From G965267185 sp965267185 (GTDB lineage: Bacteria; Pseudomonadota; Alphaproteobacteria; UBA6615), in the NCBI GenBank assembly GCA_965267185.1, contig OZ253937.1, forward strand, positions 3,782,001 to 3,846,000: a stretch of DNA of 64,000 nt, given 5' to 3'. The notes under the pieces were generated by a model. The model had not been told where the DNA came from. It made no database searches and worked only from the letters and a program-made list of their open reading frames with translations. Shown piece after piece: positions 52,161-59,877 of the stretch (within the stretch, counting starts at the first letter, position 1; every line of letters begins with the position of its first letter). A program made the position numbers and the translations under genes.

Positions 52161-52523
52161 ATGGCGCGTATTCTGCTGGCTGAAGACGACACATCCATGC
52201 GGGAGTTTCTGGCGCGTGCGCTTGAGCGCAATGGCCATCAGGTGGTTGCCGTACCCGACGGGTTGGCGGCGCTGCACGAGGTCAACGAGCGCCCGTTCGA
52301 ACTGCTGATCGCCGACATCGTCATGCCGGGGATGGATGGTATCGAGCTGTCGCACCAGGCCAACCGGGTGAACGCCGATTTGAAGGTGCTGTTCATCACC
52401 GGGTTTGCCGCCGTTGCCATGAACGCGCGCGAGGATATGGGCGAGACCAAGGTGCTGTCGAAGCCGTTTCACTTGCGCGAACTGGTCGACAATGTCGACC
52501 GCATCCTCTCGGTCGGCCCTTAA
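52161..52523 (+). CDS. cpdR: single-domain response regulator CpdR
   Basis: 120 residues, receiver only: DD pair in LLAEDDTSM, phospho-acceptor Asp52 in LIADIVMPG, ITGFAA and LSKPFHLREL. In Caulobacter and relatives unphosphorylated CpdR brings substrates to ClpXP at the pole and so times the cell cycle. Identity rests on the length, the AEDD start and the conserved place between N-formylglutamate amidohydrolase and a tRNA-Val gene. Confidence 0.88.
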   Translation: MARILLAEDDTSMREFLARALERNGHQVVAVPDGLAALHEVNERPFELLIADIVMPGMDGIELSHQANRVNADLKVLFITGFAAVAMNAREDMGETKVLSKPFHLRELVDNVDRILSVGP

Positions 52524-52648
52524 CGCCCGACCCTGGGCTGGGACACCCGGCTTGCCTTCAACCTAATGGCGTTGTAAGACCCGCGACCGGGTCGCTGCAT
52601 TGCTGTGATTTAGTGCCAGCCTACCGTGGCATCCGGCCCGAAACGGTG

Positions 52649-52723
52649 GGGCGCGTAGCTCAGCGGGAGAGCACCTCGGTGACATCGAGGGGGTCGTAGG
52701 TTCAATCCCTACCGCGCCCACCA
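52649..52723 (+). tRNA. tRNA-Val(GAC)
   Basis: 75 nt with encoded CCA. Acceptor GGGCGCG/CGCGCCC, D arm GCTC/GAGC, anticodon stem CCTCG/CGAGG with loop GTGACAT (anticodon GAC at 52681-52683), and T arm GTAGG-TTCAATC-CCTAC complete the cloverleaf. The discriminator base is A. Confidence 0.97.
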
Positions 52724-52959
52724 CCCTTTCCACCACCATCCTTTCCATAAGACGGAATTTGGCAGCGAATAGTTCCGCTACTGACGTTGAGCGTCATCGG
52801 CGCGAAGGAGTGGAATGACGGCCTGCAAACGAAATCAGATAGATCTCAAGCCTAGTGGCCCCGCACCTTCGCGTAAAACGGGGTAATTATTGTCACTCGG
52901 CGTGCGATCACATGACTGCTTTCTAGGTTCCATTTCGTCTGTTTTAGGAGTTTGCTTCT

Positions 52960-53517
52960 ATGAGCCCAGCCCTTCGGAAACTCGTCGGGTATAGCTGTGC
53001 GATATTTGCCCTCGCGGTCGGCTACTATCTTTACGTAATAAATGTGCACCCGCCCTCTCCCACACGGGAAACCTTCTTATCTGAAATTGGTGAAGGCGTT
53101 GGGGAAATCACGTTGTGGGCGTTTATCGCAATTTACGTTCGCACCGTCCTGAAAATCACGTTAGGCAAGGGGGCCATTTCTCGCCGCTTGTTGCCGGATT
53201 ACACGGCGCCGGTAACCGGCGGCACCTACGTTCGGCGGTTCCTCTCGTTTCTGGACAGAACACATGTCTATTTAGGCATCGCCGCTGTTGCGCTTGCACT
53301 GATGCATATTGGCCTTATGGGTTTGCACGCGAAAATTTGGTTTTTCCCCGTGGTCTTGGCGTTGGTACTTTGGCAAGCGGCTTTCGGGTTTTTTCTGTCT
53401 TGGCGACGAACGCCACGTGATCTCAAACGCTGGTCTTACTTCGTCCATGCCCAGCTCATCACCGGCGTTGCGATCGGAGTTTTTGCCTATTTCGGTCATC
53501 TTCTGATCGAAGATTGA
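52960..53517 (+). CDS. small integral membrane protein, possible heme-b type
   Basis: 185 residues with about five hydrophobic spans (8-28, 48-64, 102-122, 126-146, 162-180). Several histidines lie at span edges (RTHVYLGI, LMHIGLMGLH, YFVHAQLITG, YFGHLL), a pattern reminiscent of cytochrome b561 or ferric-reductase-like proteins that coordinate heme. This is only suggestive. Start chosen at ATG 52960 with AGGAG at 52946-52950. The upstream gap from the tRNA (236 bp) has no other ORF; bacterioferritin follows after 173 bp. Confidence 0.65.
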   Translation: MSPALRKLVGYSCAIFALAVGYYLYVINVHPPSPTRETFLSEIGEGVGEITLWAFIAIYVRTVLKITLGKGAISRRLLPDYTAPVTGGTYVRRFLSFLDRTHVYLGIAAVALALMHIGLMGLHAKIWFFPVVLALVLWQAAFGFFLSWRRTPRDLKRWSYFVHAQLITGVAIGVFAYFGHLLIED

Positions 53518-53690
53518 TTTAAAGGAATAGTCCTAAAGCTCCATTTGAGTCGGTGTCTGAGAGGTCTTAAGAGGCCCAAAGTGGCTTTGTGTGGCGCGCT
53601 ACCGCTCGCTTTCCTGGCTGGACCGCGTATATTGACGTACTCGGGTGATATCCCCGGATGTGACTGCGGCAGCGCGAACGAGGGTTTTTC

Positions 53691-54158
53691 ATGAAAGGCA
53701 ATAAGGAAGTCATCGGCCATCTCCAGACCGTCCTGAAGAACGAGCTGACGGCGATCAACCAGTATTTTCTGCACTCCCGAATGCTCAAGGATTGGGGAAT
53801 GGAGAAGCTCGCCCAGCACGAATATGAGGAATCCGTCGACGAGATGAAGCACGCGGACAGCCTGATACAGCGAATCCTATTTCTGGAGGGGCTTCCCAAT
53901 CTGCAAGATCTGGGCGGATTGAGGATTGGCGAGAACGTGCAAGAAATTCTCCGCTGCGATCTTCAGCTCGAGGAAGACGCGCTGCCGGACCTCCGCAAGG
54001 CGATCACCGATTGCGAAAACGTCAACGACTATGTTAGCCGCGCACTGTTCAGTGAAATTCTCGAGTCAGAGGAAGAGCACGTCGATTGGCTGGAGACCAA
54101 CCTCGATCTCATCGAAAAGGTTGGTTTGGAGAATTACATCCAGTCGCAGATAGAGTGA
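53691..54158 (+). CDS. bfr: bacterioferritin
   Basis: 155 residues forming a ferritin four-helix bundle. Ferroxidase residues are in LTAINQYFLHSRM and YEESVDEMKHADSLI, and Met52 is the axial ligand of the inter-subunit heme. The segment FLEGLPNLQDLG is diagnostic. It stores iron in a 24-mer. The bacterioferritin-associated ferredoxin gene converges 13 bp away, giving the storage-and-release pair. Confidence 0.96.
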   Translation: MKGNKEVIGHLQTVLKNELTAINQYFLHSRMLKDWGMEKLAQHEYEESVDEMKHADSLIQRILFLEGLPNLQDLGGLRIGENVQEILRCDLQLEEDALPDLRKAITDCENVNDYVSRALFSEILESEEEHVDWLETNLDLIEKVGLENYIQSQIE

Positions 54159-54171
54159 GACGCCGCCTTCT

Positions 54172-54375
54172 TTATTCCGCAGCGACGGTGACGCCGGCTA
54201 CGCCGGTAGAGCCATAGCGGCTTTCGTCGATGATCTTCTGGGCGCGGTCGAGGCACTGGCCGCAATTCGGCCCTGCTCCCATGGCAGCATAGGCTTTTTG
54301 GGCACTGGTAAAGCCTTCCCGCGCCATCTGACGCAGATCTGTGTCCCGGTAGCCATTGCACAAACAGACGTACAT
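54172..54375 (-). CDS. bfd: bacterioferritin-associated ferredoxin
   Basis: 67 residues with a 2Fe-2S cluster bound by Cys4, Cys6, Cys38 and Cys41 (CLC then GPNCGQC), the BFD fold. It delivers electrons to Bfr to mobilise stored iron. Convergent with bfr. The 158-bp region upstream leads to the divergent 38-residue zinc-ribbon ORF and may carry an iron-responsive site. Confidence 0.93.
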   Translation of the reverse strand: MYVCLCNGYRDTDLRQMAREGFTSAQKAYAAMGAGPNCGQCLDRAQKIIDESRYGSTGVAGVTVAAE

Positions 54376-54533
54376 CTGCGGCCTCGTATGGATCCATTGT
54401 TCGCGGCGTATATGTTTGCGCCGAGAGGGGGAATCAAGGGCGATAAACCTAAATAGCTGGTTACCGCGCCGCTTGAAGCTCGTTTCGGCCGCGCATACAT
54501 GGCGCCAATTAGAACATGTCTAATATAGTGCGA

Positions 54534-54650
54534 ATGCGAATTGTTTGCAATAACTGCCGTCCATATTCTGATCTGGTTTTAGCGCCAAAGGCGGACGATA
54601 TGCGGTGCCCACTTTGCAACGACAGGCGTCTGGTGTTGGATAGGTATTAG
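54534..54650 (+). CDS. 38-residue zinc-ribbon-like mini-protein
   Basis: ATG at 54534 to TAG at 54648-54650. Two CxxC pairs (Cys5/Cys8 in VCNNC and Cys25/Cys28 in RCPLC) separated by 16 residues would bind one zinc or an iron-sulfur centre, with a short tail DRRLVLDRY. No strong ribosome site is seen, so confidence is moderate. It lies divergent from bfd and upstream of the cupin-like gene by 40 bp. Function unknown. Confidence 0.5.
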   Translation: MRIVCNNCRPYSDLVLAPKADDMRCPLCNDRRLVLDRY

Positions 54651-54690
54651 GCAGTCAACCGCTGCGCTAGTTCGGGCAAGAGAGAGTTTG

Positions 54691-55041
54691 ATGCGAATCC
54701 ACAACATATACGCCGACGAAAACGGCGAATCCCACTTTCGCGATATCGAAGTCGAATGGGCCTTCGACCGGTTGAGCAGTTCGTTCTCCGAACCTGTGAA
54801 TGCCAGCAAGATCGAGTTTCGCCGCACCGAAGGCGACTACGACTTCGACTGGCATCCGGCGCCGCAGCGGCAATATGTGATCAATCTCGACGCCGGTGTC
54901 GAAGTGACCGCCAGCGACGGCGAAACGCGAACCATCGGGGCCGGCGAGGTTCTCCTCACCGAGGATACCCACGGCCGTGGGCACCGCTCGAAATCGGTCA
55001 ACGGCCAGGCTCGGCACTGTATTTTCGTGGCGATCGACTAG
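54691..55041 (+). CDS. small cupin-like protein
   Basis: 116 residues from ATG 54691 (a TTG one codon earlier is possible). The beta-rich sequence QRQYVINLDAGVEVTASDG, then RTIGAGEVLLTEDTHGRGH looks like a single cupin fold in which the second-motif His is kept (THGRGH). A substrate or metal cannot be assigned. It converges on the cyclase gene with an 11-bp gap. Confidence 0.75.
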   Translation: MRIHNIYADENGESHFRDIEVEWAFDRLSSSFSEPVNASKIEFRRTEGDYDFDWHPAPQRQYVINLDAGVEVTASDGETRTIGAGEVLLTEDTHGRGHRSKSVNGQARHCIFVAID

Positions 55042-55052
55042 CTTTTTAAGCC

Positions 55053-56354
55053 TTACTCGACACCATGAATGCGCACGGGCGTGGAAAGGCCCCGTATCGC
55101 GATCTCGCCGATCTCGCGAAGGTTCGGCGTAGTGCTGCGCGCGAATGACACCGTTGCATCCGTCGCCAGAATGATCGTGCCGTGTACCTTATTGGCCTGT
55201 TCGAGCCGTGAGGCGACGTTCACCGTGTCCCCGTAGACCGTATAGACCTGCCGATGGCCGCTGCCGACGATACCGGCGGCGACGGGCCCCGTATGAACTC
55301 CTATTCGGACCGAGATAGGAACGCCGCCGAATTCATGCCCCGAAATGTTTTCAACGATGTCGGAAGCGGCATCGAGCGCCGCTTGGGCGTGGTCGTCGAG
55401 GCGCGCGGGTACGTTGAAAACGGCGAGGAGGCCGTCGCCTTGTAAGTTGGTCACGACGCCGCCGTGCCGGCCGATACATTCGCCTGCGGCGTCGAATACC
55501 TGATTGAGGATGGCGATGACCTCTTCGGGCGCCCGGTTTTCCGACATCTCGGTAAAGCCGGCAATATCGAGGAAAAGAACCGTCGCTTCCTGGCGCGCCG
55601 GCGCTAGCACGCGCTGGTCTCCCATCAGCCGGTCGACCACGGCAGCGGGCACAAACTGGCCGAACATTTCGGTAATGCGCGAGCGATCCCAGTCGGCCGC
55701 CGCCCAATCGCGGACCATACGGCGGCCGCGATGTGCGGCGATGGCCAGCAGCGCTGCGGCAATAATGATCGAGATCGATTCCTCGAAGCGGCTGCCCTGC
55801 GCGATAAAATCGGGGTCGAGAACGACAGCCATATAGGCTTCTGCAGAAGAGGCCGGCGCCAGATCGCCCCACGAGACGGTGCGCTCCATACCGGAGACGA
55901 TAAAGCCGAAGGCGGCCCACCAAACCGCCGCGATTGCCAGCCCACACCAAAGAAGCAGGCGCGGCGAGAGGGTCAGTGCGGCCGCCCCCAACACGATAAA
56001 GAAGTAATAGATGCCGAGTCCGCGATAGACCAAAATTTGCGGAACATCGTCGCCTTGGCTAAGGGGCACGATGGCGAAAACCGCGCCGATCGCGGCGATA
56101 TCGATCGTGAAGAACGCATATTTGTAAATTGCCCGGTTGTGCCGGGTACCGACGATCGCGCGATAGGCAAACCCGAGGCCGGAAAAAGCGAGCAGGATCA
56201 GGCCGACGATGATGCCTGTCCGCTCCGCGCCGAGACTGATGAACCAAAATGCGACCGGCAACAACGCCAGCGAGCGCCCCAGAAGCGCGAGGCGCAGACC
56301 CGCGGCCTCGGCTGCGGCAAACCTTGCCTCGATCTCTGGCGTGGTGTCCGTCAT
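55053..56354 (-). CDS. membrane class III nucleotide cyclase
   Basis: 433 residues: about six N-terminal spans (residues 22-210), a short linker, and a class III cyclase domain (about 245-420). Metal-binding Asp residues are in LFLDIAGF and GDGLLAVF, and the transition-state Asn/Arg pair is in NVASRLE. The purine-contacting Lys is replaced by Asn (TNLQGD) and the usual Asp by Val (RQVYTV), so ATP specificity is uncertain. Probably makes cAMP or a related messenger at the inner membrane. Confidence 0.88.
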   Translation of the reverse strand: MTDTTPEIEARFAAAEAAGLRLALLGRSLALLPVAFWFISLGAERTGIIVGLILLAFSGLGFAYRAIVGTRHNRAIYKYAFFTIDIAAIGAVFAIVPLSQGDDVPQILVYRGLGIYYFFIVLGAAALTLSPRLLLWCGLAIAAVWWAAFGFIVSGMERTVSWGDLAPASSAEAYMAVVLDPDFIAQGSRFEESISIIIAAALLAIAAHRGRRMVRDWAAADWDRSRITEMFGQFVPAAVVDRLMGDQRVLAPARQEATVLFLDIAGFTEMSENRAPEEVIAILNQVFDAAGECIGRHGGVVTNLQGDGLLAVFNVPARLDDHAQAALDAASDIVENISGHEFGGVPISVRIGVHTGPVAAGIVGSGHRQVYTVYGDTVNVASRLEQANKVHGTIILATDATVSFARSTTPNLREIGEIAIRGLSTPVRIHGVE

Positions 56355-56400
56355 GACCCCGCCCGCGCGTGCCTATGCCGCGTCGGTTGCGTTCGGAGCT

Positions 56401-56538
56401 TCATGGGGCTTCCTGGCCGTCATGGAAATGGGACTCTTGCAGGTAATCCGAAACCCACACGCGTAGCTCAACGCGTTCGGTTGTTTCGAAGCGGCCTGTG
56501 TAGACGTCCCATTTAACCAAATGTCGGAAGCTGTTCAT
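56401..56538 (-). CDS. 45-residue ORF of unknown function
   Basis: Minus-strand ATG ending at 56538 gives 45 residues: HLVKWDVYTGRFETTERVELR, WVSDYLQESHFHDGQEAP are its two halves. Composition is ordinary for a soluble protein, with aromatics and charged residues mixed, and no gene overlaps it on either strand. The ribosome site is poor. It lies 46 bp upstream of the cyclase gene on the same strand. I treat it as a plausible small gene only. Confidence 0.4.
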   Translation of the reverse strand: MNSFRHLVKWDVYTGRFETTERVELRVWVSDYLQESHFHDGQEAP

Positions 56539-56700
56539 TTTTACTTACTCGCTGAAGGCGCATTTGGGGGGCGGTAATCCTGTCCGCCTCCTACATGGAG
56601 TCGAAAGGGGAAAAAGCCAGAAATTTGCTCCCGTGCTTGCAATTGGCGGGCGAAAGTGGCGGCATGTCGATGATACGGAATTGCCGAGAGAGAGTGGATC
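56539..56700. other. intergenic segment upstream of the SDR gene
   Basis: Together with the 45-residue ORF this fills the 346-bp space between the cyclase and SDR genes. A G-run (56567-56573) and the SDR ribosome region GAGAGAGTGG (56690-56698) are visible; no terminator or clear promoter was recognised. Confidence 0.35.
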
Positions 56701-57468
56701 ATGACGTCACCGGATATCGCCTCGATCGAAGGCCAGGTTGCCATCGTAACCGGCGGCACGGCGGGGATCGGCCAAGCCTGCGTGGAGCGGTTTGCGGCGG
56801 AGGGGGCGAAAGTGGCCATCGTCGGCCGCAACCACGAGGCGGGTGGACGGATCGCCGGCGAACTCAAAGAGGGCGGCGCGGAGGTGTTGTTCCTGCCCGG
56901 TGAGTGCGCCGATGCCGGCGATATGCGCGACGTCGCCCAGGCCGTCGACGATGCCTGGGGCCGGGTCGACATCCTCGTCAACTGCGCTGGCGGGTTCCTC
57001 GATGCGCCGCCGATCGAGGAAATCACCGACGATATGTGGACCACGGGGCTCGACTGGAACATCAATACCAAGTTCCTGATCACCCGCGAGGTGGTGCCGA
57101 TGATGAAGCGCAACAGCTATGGCCGCATCGTCAATATCTCCTCGGTCGCCGGGCGCAGCGGCTCCAAGAATGCCTCGCTGGATTATTCAACCGGCAAGGC
57201 AGCGGTGGTGGGGTTCACGCGGCGTCTCGCTGTCGAGCTGGGTCCGTTCGGCATTACCGTCAATGCGGTGGCGCCAGGGTTGGTGCGTACGCCCCGCGTC
57301 GAACGGCACAGCGAGGAGCACCTGGCGCAAAGGGCCGCCGCGATACCGGTGCGCCGTCTTGGCGCGCCGGAGGACCTGGCGCACGCTATTCTGTATCTAT
57401 CGACACCGGGCGCTGGATTCACCAACGGCGCAGTGCTCGATGTGAACGGCGGTGCCTGGATCGGGTAG
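56701..57468 (+). CDS. SDR family oxidoreductase
   Basis: 255 residues of the classical short-chain dehydrogenase type. The coenzyme motif TGGTAGIG is at 17-24, NCAGG near 94-98, the catalytic Ser at 147-148 (ISSVAG), Tyr162 and Lys166 (YSTGK). The C-terminus ends VLDVNGGAWIG, the fabG-like pattern. Substrate unknown. Convergent with the CmcJ-like gene by 12 bp. Confidence 0.92.
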   Translation: MTSPDIASIEGQVAIVTGGTAGIGQACVERFAAEGAKVAIVGRNHEAGGRIAGELKEGGAEVLFLPGECADAGDMRDVAQAVDDAWGRVDILVNCAGGFLDAPPIEEITDDMWTTGLDWNINTKFLITREVVPMMKRNSYGRIVNISSVAGRSGSKNASLDYSTGKAAVVGFTRRLAVELGPFGITVNAVAPGLVRTPRVERHSEEHLAQRAAAIPVRRLGAPEDLAHAILYLSTPGAGFTNGAVLDVNGGAWIG

Positions 57469-57480
57469 CGGAAATACGCT

Positions 57481-58317
57481 CTAGAAGAACACCAAGGCGC
57501 GCATCTCGATGCTTTCGCGCGGCGGGGCGTCGGCGGGCGTCGTCGGGTCTTCGAACGAGGTGTGCGGTGTAAACCGGGCGCGGCCATCGGTCTCGGAATC
57601 GAACACCTTGAAAATCAGCGCTTCGTCGCGGCGCATGTTCGGGAAGTAGTACCAAACATTGTCCGGGTCGTAGGCGATCCGGTAGGTCTCGCCGACCCGG
57701 TGGGGAAAGCGGCGCTCGCTAGCGATTAGCTTATCGGCCGATAGGGAGCGCGCATCGCAGATCGCCAGCGGGTTCGACTGGATCGGATTACGGATCGGCC
57801 GCCACACCTGGATGATGGCGAACCGGTTTTTGAGCAGCGCTTCGGCTTCGTCTTCCGGCAGAATATCGCGCACCCGCTGGGGCCCCGACCATTCGGTGTA
57901 ATCATTGTGCACCGACAGCACTGGCTCGCGGATCTTTTTCTCGTTGCGCTCGTCTTCGTCGCCCGAACGCAGGGTGTGGTCGAAGATGACGACGCGCGAA
58001 GCGCCAGTATGGTCCTTAATCAGCGTTTCGATCTCGGGATAGTAGACCGACGTAATCTGTTCCTTGTCGAAAAAATCGCTGACGGCGGTGTCGTGGTTGA
58101 TGAACTCGAACCCGGTGACGTCGAGGGCGAACTGGTCGCGCACCGGCCGCCCGTCGCGGATCACCATTTTGTGGCTTTCGACCTTGCCGATAATGCGGCG
58201 GGACATGTCACCGTCGGCCATGGTTTCGTTGACCGGTTTGACGCCGGTATCGACCGTGTAGACCAGATCGGCCTCGATGAAGCTGGTCCCTGGTTCCTGG
58301 CCTGCGAGTTGCGTCAT
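57481..58317 (-). CDS. CmcJ/NvfI-like oxidoreductase
   Basis: 278 residues of the CmcJ family, related to Fe(II)-dependent oxygenases of cephamycin and fungal metabolite pathways. Features are ADLVYTVDT near the start, the segment SVHNDYTEWSGPQRV and the late part MRRDEALIFKVFDSETDGR with FTPHTSFEDP, which supply candidate metal-binding His/Asp residues. Actual substrate unknown in bacteria. It lies downstream of metZ on the same strand (93-bp gap). Confidence 0.85.
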   Translation of the reverse strand: MTQLAGQEPGTSFIEADLVYTVDTGVKPVNETMADGDMSRRIIGKVESHKMVIRDGRPVRDQFALDVTGFEFINHDTAVSDFFDKEQITSVYYPEIETLIKDHTGASRVVIFDHTLRSGDEDERNEKKIREPVLSVHNDYTEWSGPQRVRDILPEDEAEALLKNRFAIIQVWRPIRNPIQSNPLAICDARSLSADKLIASERRFPHRVGETYRIAYDPDNVWYYFPNMRRDEALIFKVFDSETDGRARFTPHTSFEDPTTPADAPPRESIEMRALVFF

Positions 58318-58410
58318 GGCAAAATCCCCCGGTTTCAGGGGCTTCGCCGAGCCCCGATGTTAGCCTTCGCCCTTATATAAGCGGGTTGGAGCGCGGGGCA
58401 AAGCCGCCGC

Positions 58411-59598
58411 TCAGACCGTGCTGAGCGCGCGTTCGAGATCTTCCTTCAGATCGTCGGGATGTTCGAGCCCCACCGAGATGCGCAAGATGCCCGGCGTAAT
58501 GCCGAGGATCGCGCGGTCTTCGTCGGTGAGCCGCGAATGGGTCGTCGTCGCCGGGTGGCAGACCAGGCTCTTGGTGTCGCCCAGATTGTTGGAGATATCG
58601 ACGATCGATAGCGCATCGGCCACACCAAACGCCCCCGCCTTGCCGCCCTCGACCTCGAAGGTCACCAGATTGCCGAAACCGGACATTTGCCGCCGCGCCA
58701 GTTCGGCTTGGGGATGATCTTCCAGGCCCGGGTGGCAGACCTGCTTTATCTTCGGCTGCTTCTGCAGGAACCGTGCAAGATCGAGCGATGCCTCGCACTG
58801 GCGCTCGACCCTCACCGATAGGGTCTCCAGCGCCTTGAGCATGACCCACGCGTTGAACGGGCTGAGCGACGGGCCGGTATGCCGGTAATACGGCATGAAT
58901 GTCTCGGCCATGAACTCGGCATCGGCCAACACCGCGCCGCCGAGGCAGCGTCCCTGGCCGTCGATGTGCTTGGTGGCGGAATAGACCACGATATCGGCGC
59001 CCAGTTCGAAGGGGCGCTGATAGAGCGGAGTGGCGAAAACATTGTCGACGATGACGCAAGCCCCGGCGGCATGGGCCATCTCGCTCACCGCGGCGATGTC
59101 GACCAGATCGAGCATCGGGTTCGAGGGGCTCTCCAGGAATACCGCATGGGTGGGCTTCGCTAGCGCCGCTTCCCATTCGTCCAACTGGGTGCCGTCGACG
59201 AACACGGTTTCGATGCCCCAGCGCGGCAGGATCTTGTCGACGATGAAATGGCATGAGCCAAACAAGGCACGCGAGGCCACGACCCGGTCGCCGGCATTGA
59301 TCTGACAGGCGAGGGACGCGAAGACGGCGGCCATGCCGGTGGCGGTGGCGTAACACGCCTCGGCGCCTTCCAGTTCGGCGAGCCGCTGCTCGAACATGGT
59401 GACGGTAGGGTTGCCGTAGCGCGAGTAGATGTAGTTGTCGTTTTCGCCCTTGAAGGCAGCCTCGGCTTGGGCGGCGTTATCGAACACATAGCCGGAATTG
59501 AGGAACAGCGCCTCGCTGGTTTCGCGGAATGGCGAGCGCCGTAGACCACCGCGCACGAGGGCGGTGTCGCGGTGATAGTTTCGTGTTTCTTCGGACAT
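58411..59598 (-). CDS. metZ: O-succinylhomoserine sulfhydrylase
   Basis: MetZ makes homocysteine directly from O-succinylhomoserine and sulfide with PLP. 395 residues; the Schiff-base lysine is Lys210 in SATKHIDGQGR, with SRYGNPT near 59-65 and ESPSNP at 156-161. The ribosome site GGGGA (59609-59613 on the minus strand) is 10 nt before the ATG. The leader carries two SAM-II-type aptamers, so the gene should be shut down when S-adenosylmethionine is plentiful. That leader also supports MetZ over other trans-sulfuration enzymes. Confidence 0.95.
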   Translation of the reverse strand: MSEETRNYHRDTALVRGGLRRSPFRETSEALFLNSGYVFDNAAQAEAAFKGENDNYIYSRYGNPTVTMFEQRLAELEGAEACYATATGMAAVFASLACQINAGDRVVASRALFGSCHFIVDKILPRWGIETVFVDGTQLDEWEAALAKPTHAVFLESPSNPMLDLVDIAAVSEMAHAAGACVIVDNVFATPLYQRPFELGADIVVYSATKHIDGQGRCLGGAVLADAEFMAETFMPYYRHTGPSLSPFNAWVMLKALETLSVRVERQCEASLDLARFLQKQPKIKQVCHPGLEDHPQAELARRQMSGFGNLVTFEVEGGKAGAFGVADALSIVDISNNLGDTKSLVCHPATTTHSRLTDEDRAILGITPGILRISVGLEHPDDLKEDLERALSTV

Positions 59599-59629
59599 GA
59601 CAAACGGGTCCCCAGGCCAAGATACGGGC

Positions 59630-59663
59630 CCGCGGAACCCCGGATACGGGTATTGTCCCGCGG
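59630..59663 (-). promoter_or_regulatory. hairpin between aptamer 2 and the metZ ribosome site
   Basis: On the minus strand CCGCGGGA pairs with TTCCGCGG (8 bp, one wobble), enclosing an inner CCCG-TATC-CGGG hairpin. It abuts the 3' end of aptamer 2 at 59664 and is 16 bases upstream of the GGGGA ribosome site. No T-run follows, so it fits an expression platform for translation rather than termination. Confidence 0.6.
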
Positions 59664-59714
59664 CGCTTTAGCGATTGGTGCGCGGTCGCAAGCTGCCCAT
59701 CAAATTACCGCGGC
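59664..59714 (-). promoter_or_regulatory. SAM-II riboswitch aptamer, second of two (metZ-proximal)
   Basis: Read on the minus strand, P1 is CGCGGT (59707-59712) pairing with ACCGCG (59681-59686). The loop carries AATTTG and GCTTGCG, and the 3' segment has CACCAATCGCTAAAGCG. GATTTG/GCTTGC/GCTAAA around such a P1 are the SAM-II (metA-motif) signature, and SAM-II elements control metA, metZ and metX in alphaproteobacteria. The ATG lies 66 nt beyond the aptamer. Confidence 0.85.
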
Positions 59715-59775
59715 TCCGTTTCGCGGCGGTGCCGCTGGGGGAGCAATCCGAACCTGTTAAGTTACTCTAAAACAA

Positions 59776-59805
59776 TAAAAAACCGCCGCAGCCAGGCTGG
59801 GCGGT
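59776..59805 (-). terminator. intrinsic terminator between the two SAM-II aptamers
   Basis: On the minus strand ACCGCC and GGCGGT close a stem that encloses CAGC-CTG-GCTG, followed by TTTTTTATTGTTTT. It begins 8 nt after aptamer 1 ends, the spacing expected for a transcription-terminating riboswitch, and would stop transcripts before aptamer 2 and metZ. Confidence 0.85.
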
Positions 59806-59813
59806 ATGCCGGT

Positions 59814-59871
59814 CGCCTTTTTAGCTGCATTTATTACGCGCCCGCAAGCTGGCCGCTCAAATCGGCGCGAT
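59814..59871 (-). promoter_or_regulatory. SAM-II riboswitch aptamer, first of two (promoter-proximal)
   Basis: Read on the minus strand, P1 is CGCGCC (59864-59869) with GGCGCG (59837-59842). The loop holds GATTTGAGCGGCCAGCTTGCG (described in parts: GATTTG, then GCTTGCG) and the 3' part is TAATAAATGCAGC then TAAAAAGGCG. That 3' segment closely resembles the well-studied environmental SAM-II aptamer (TGATAAATGTAGCTAAAAAGG). Predicted transcription start is almost exactly at its 5' end. It is directly followed by an intrinsic terminator. Confidence 0.88.
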
Positions 59872-59877
59872 AGGCGA

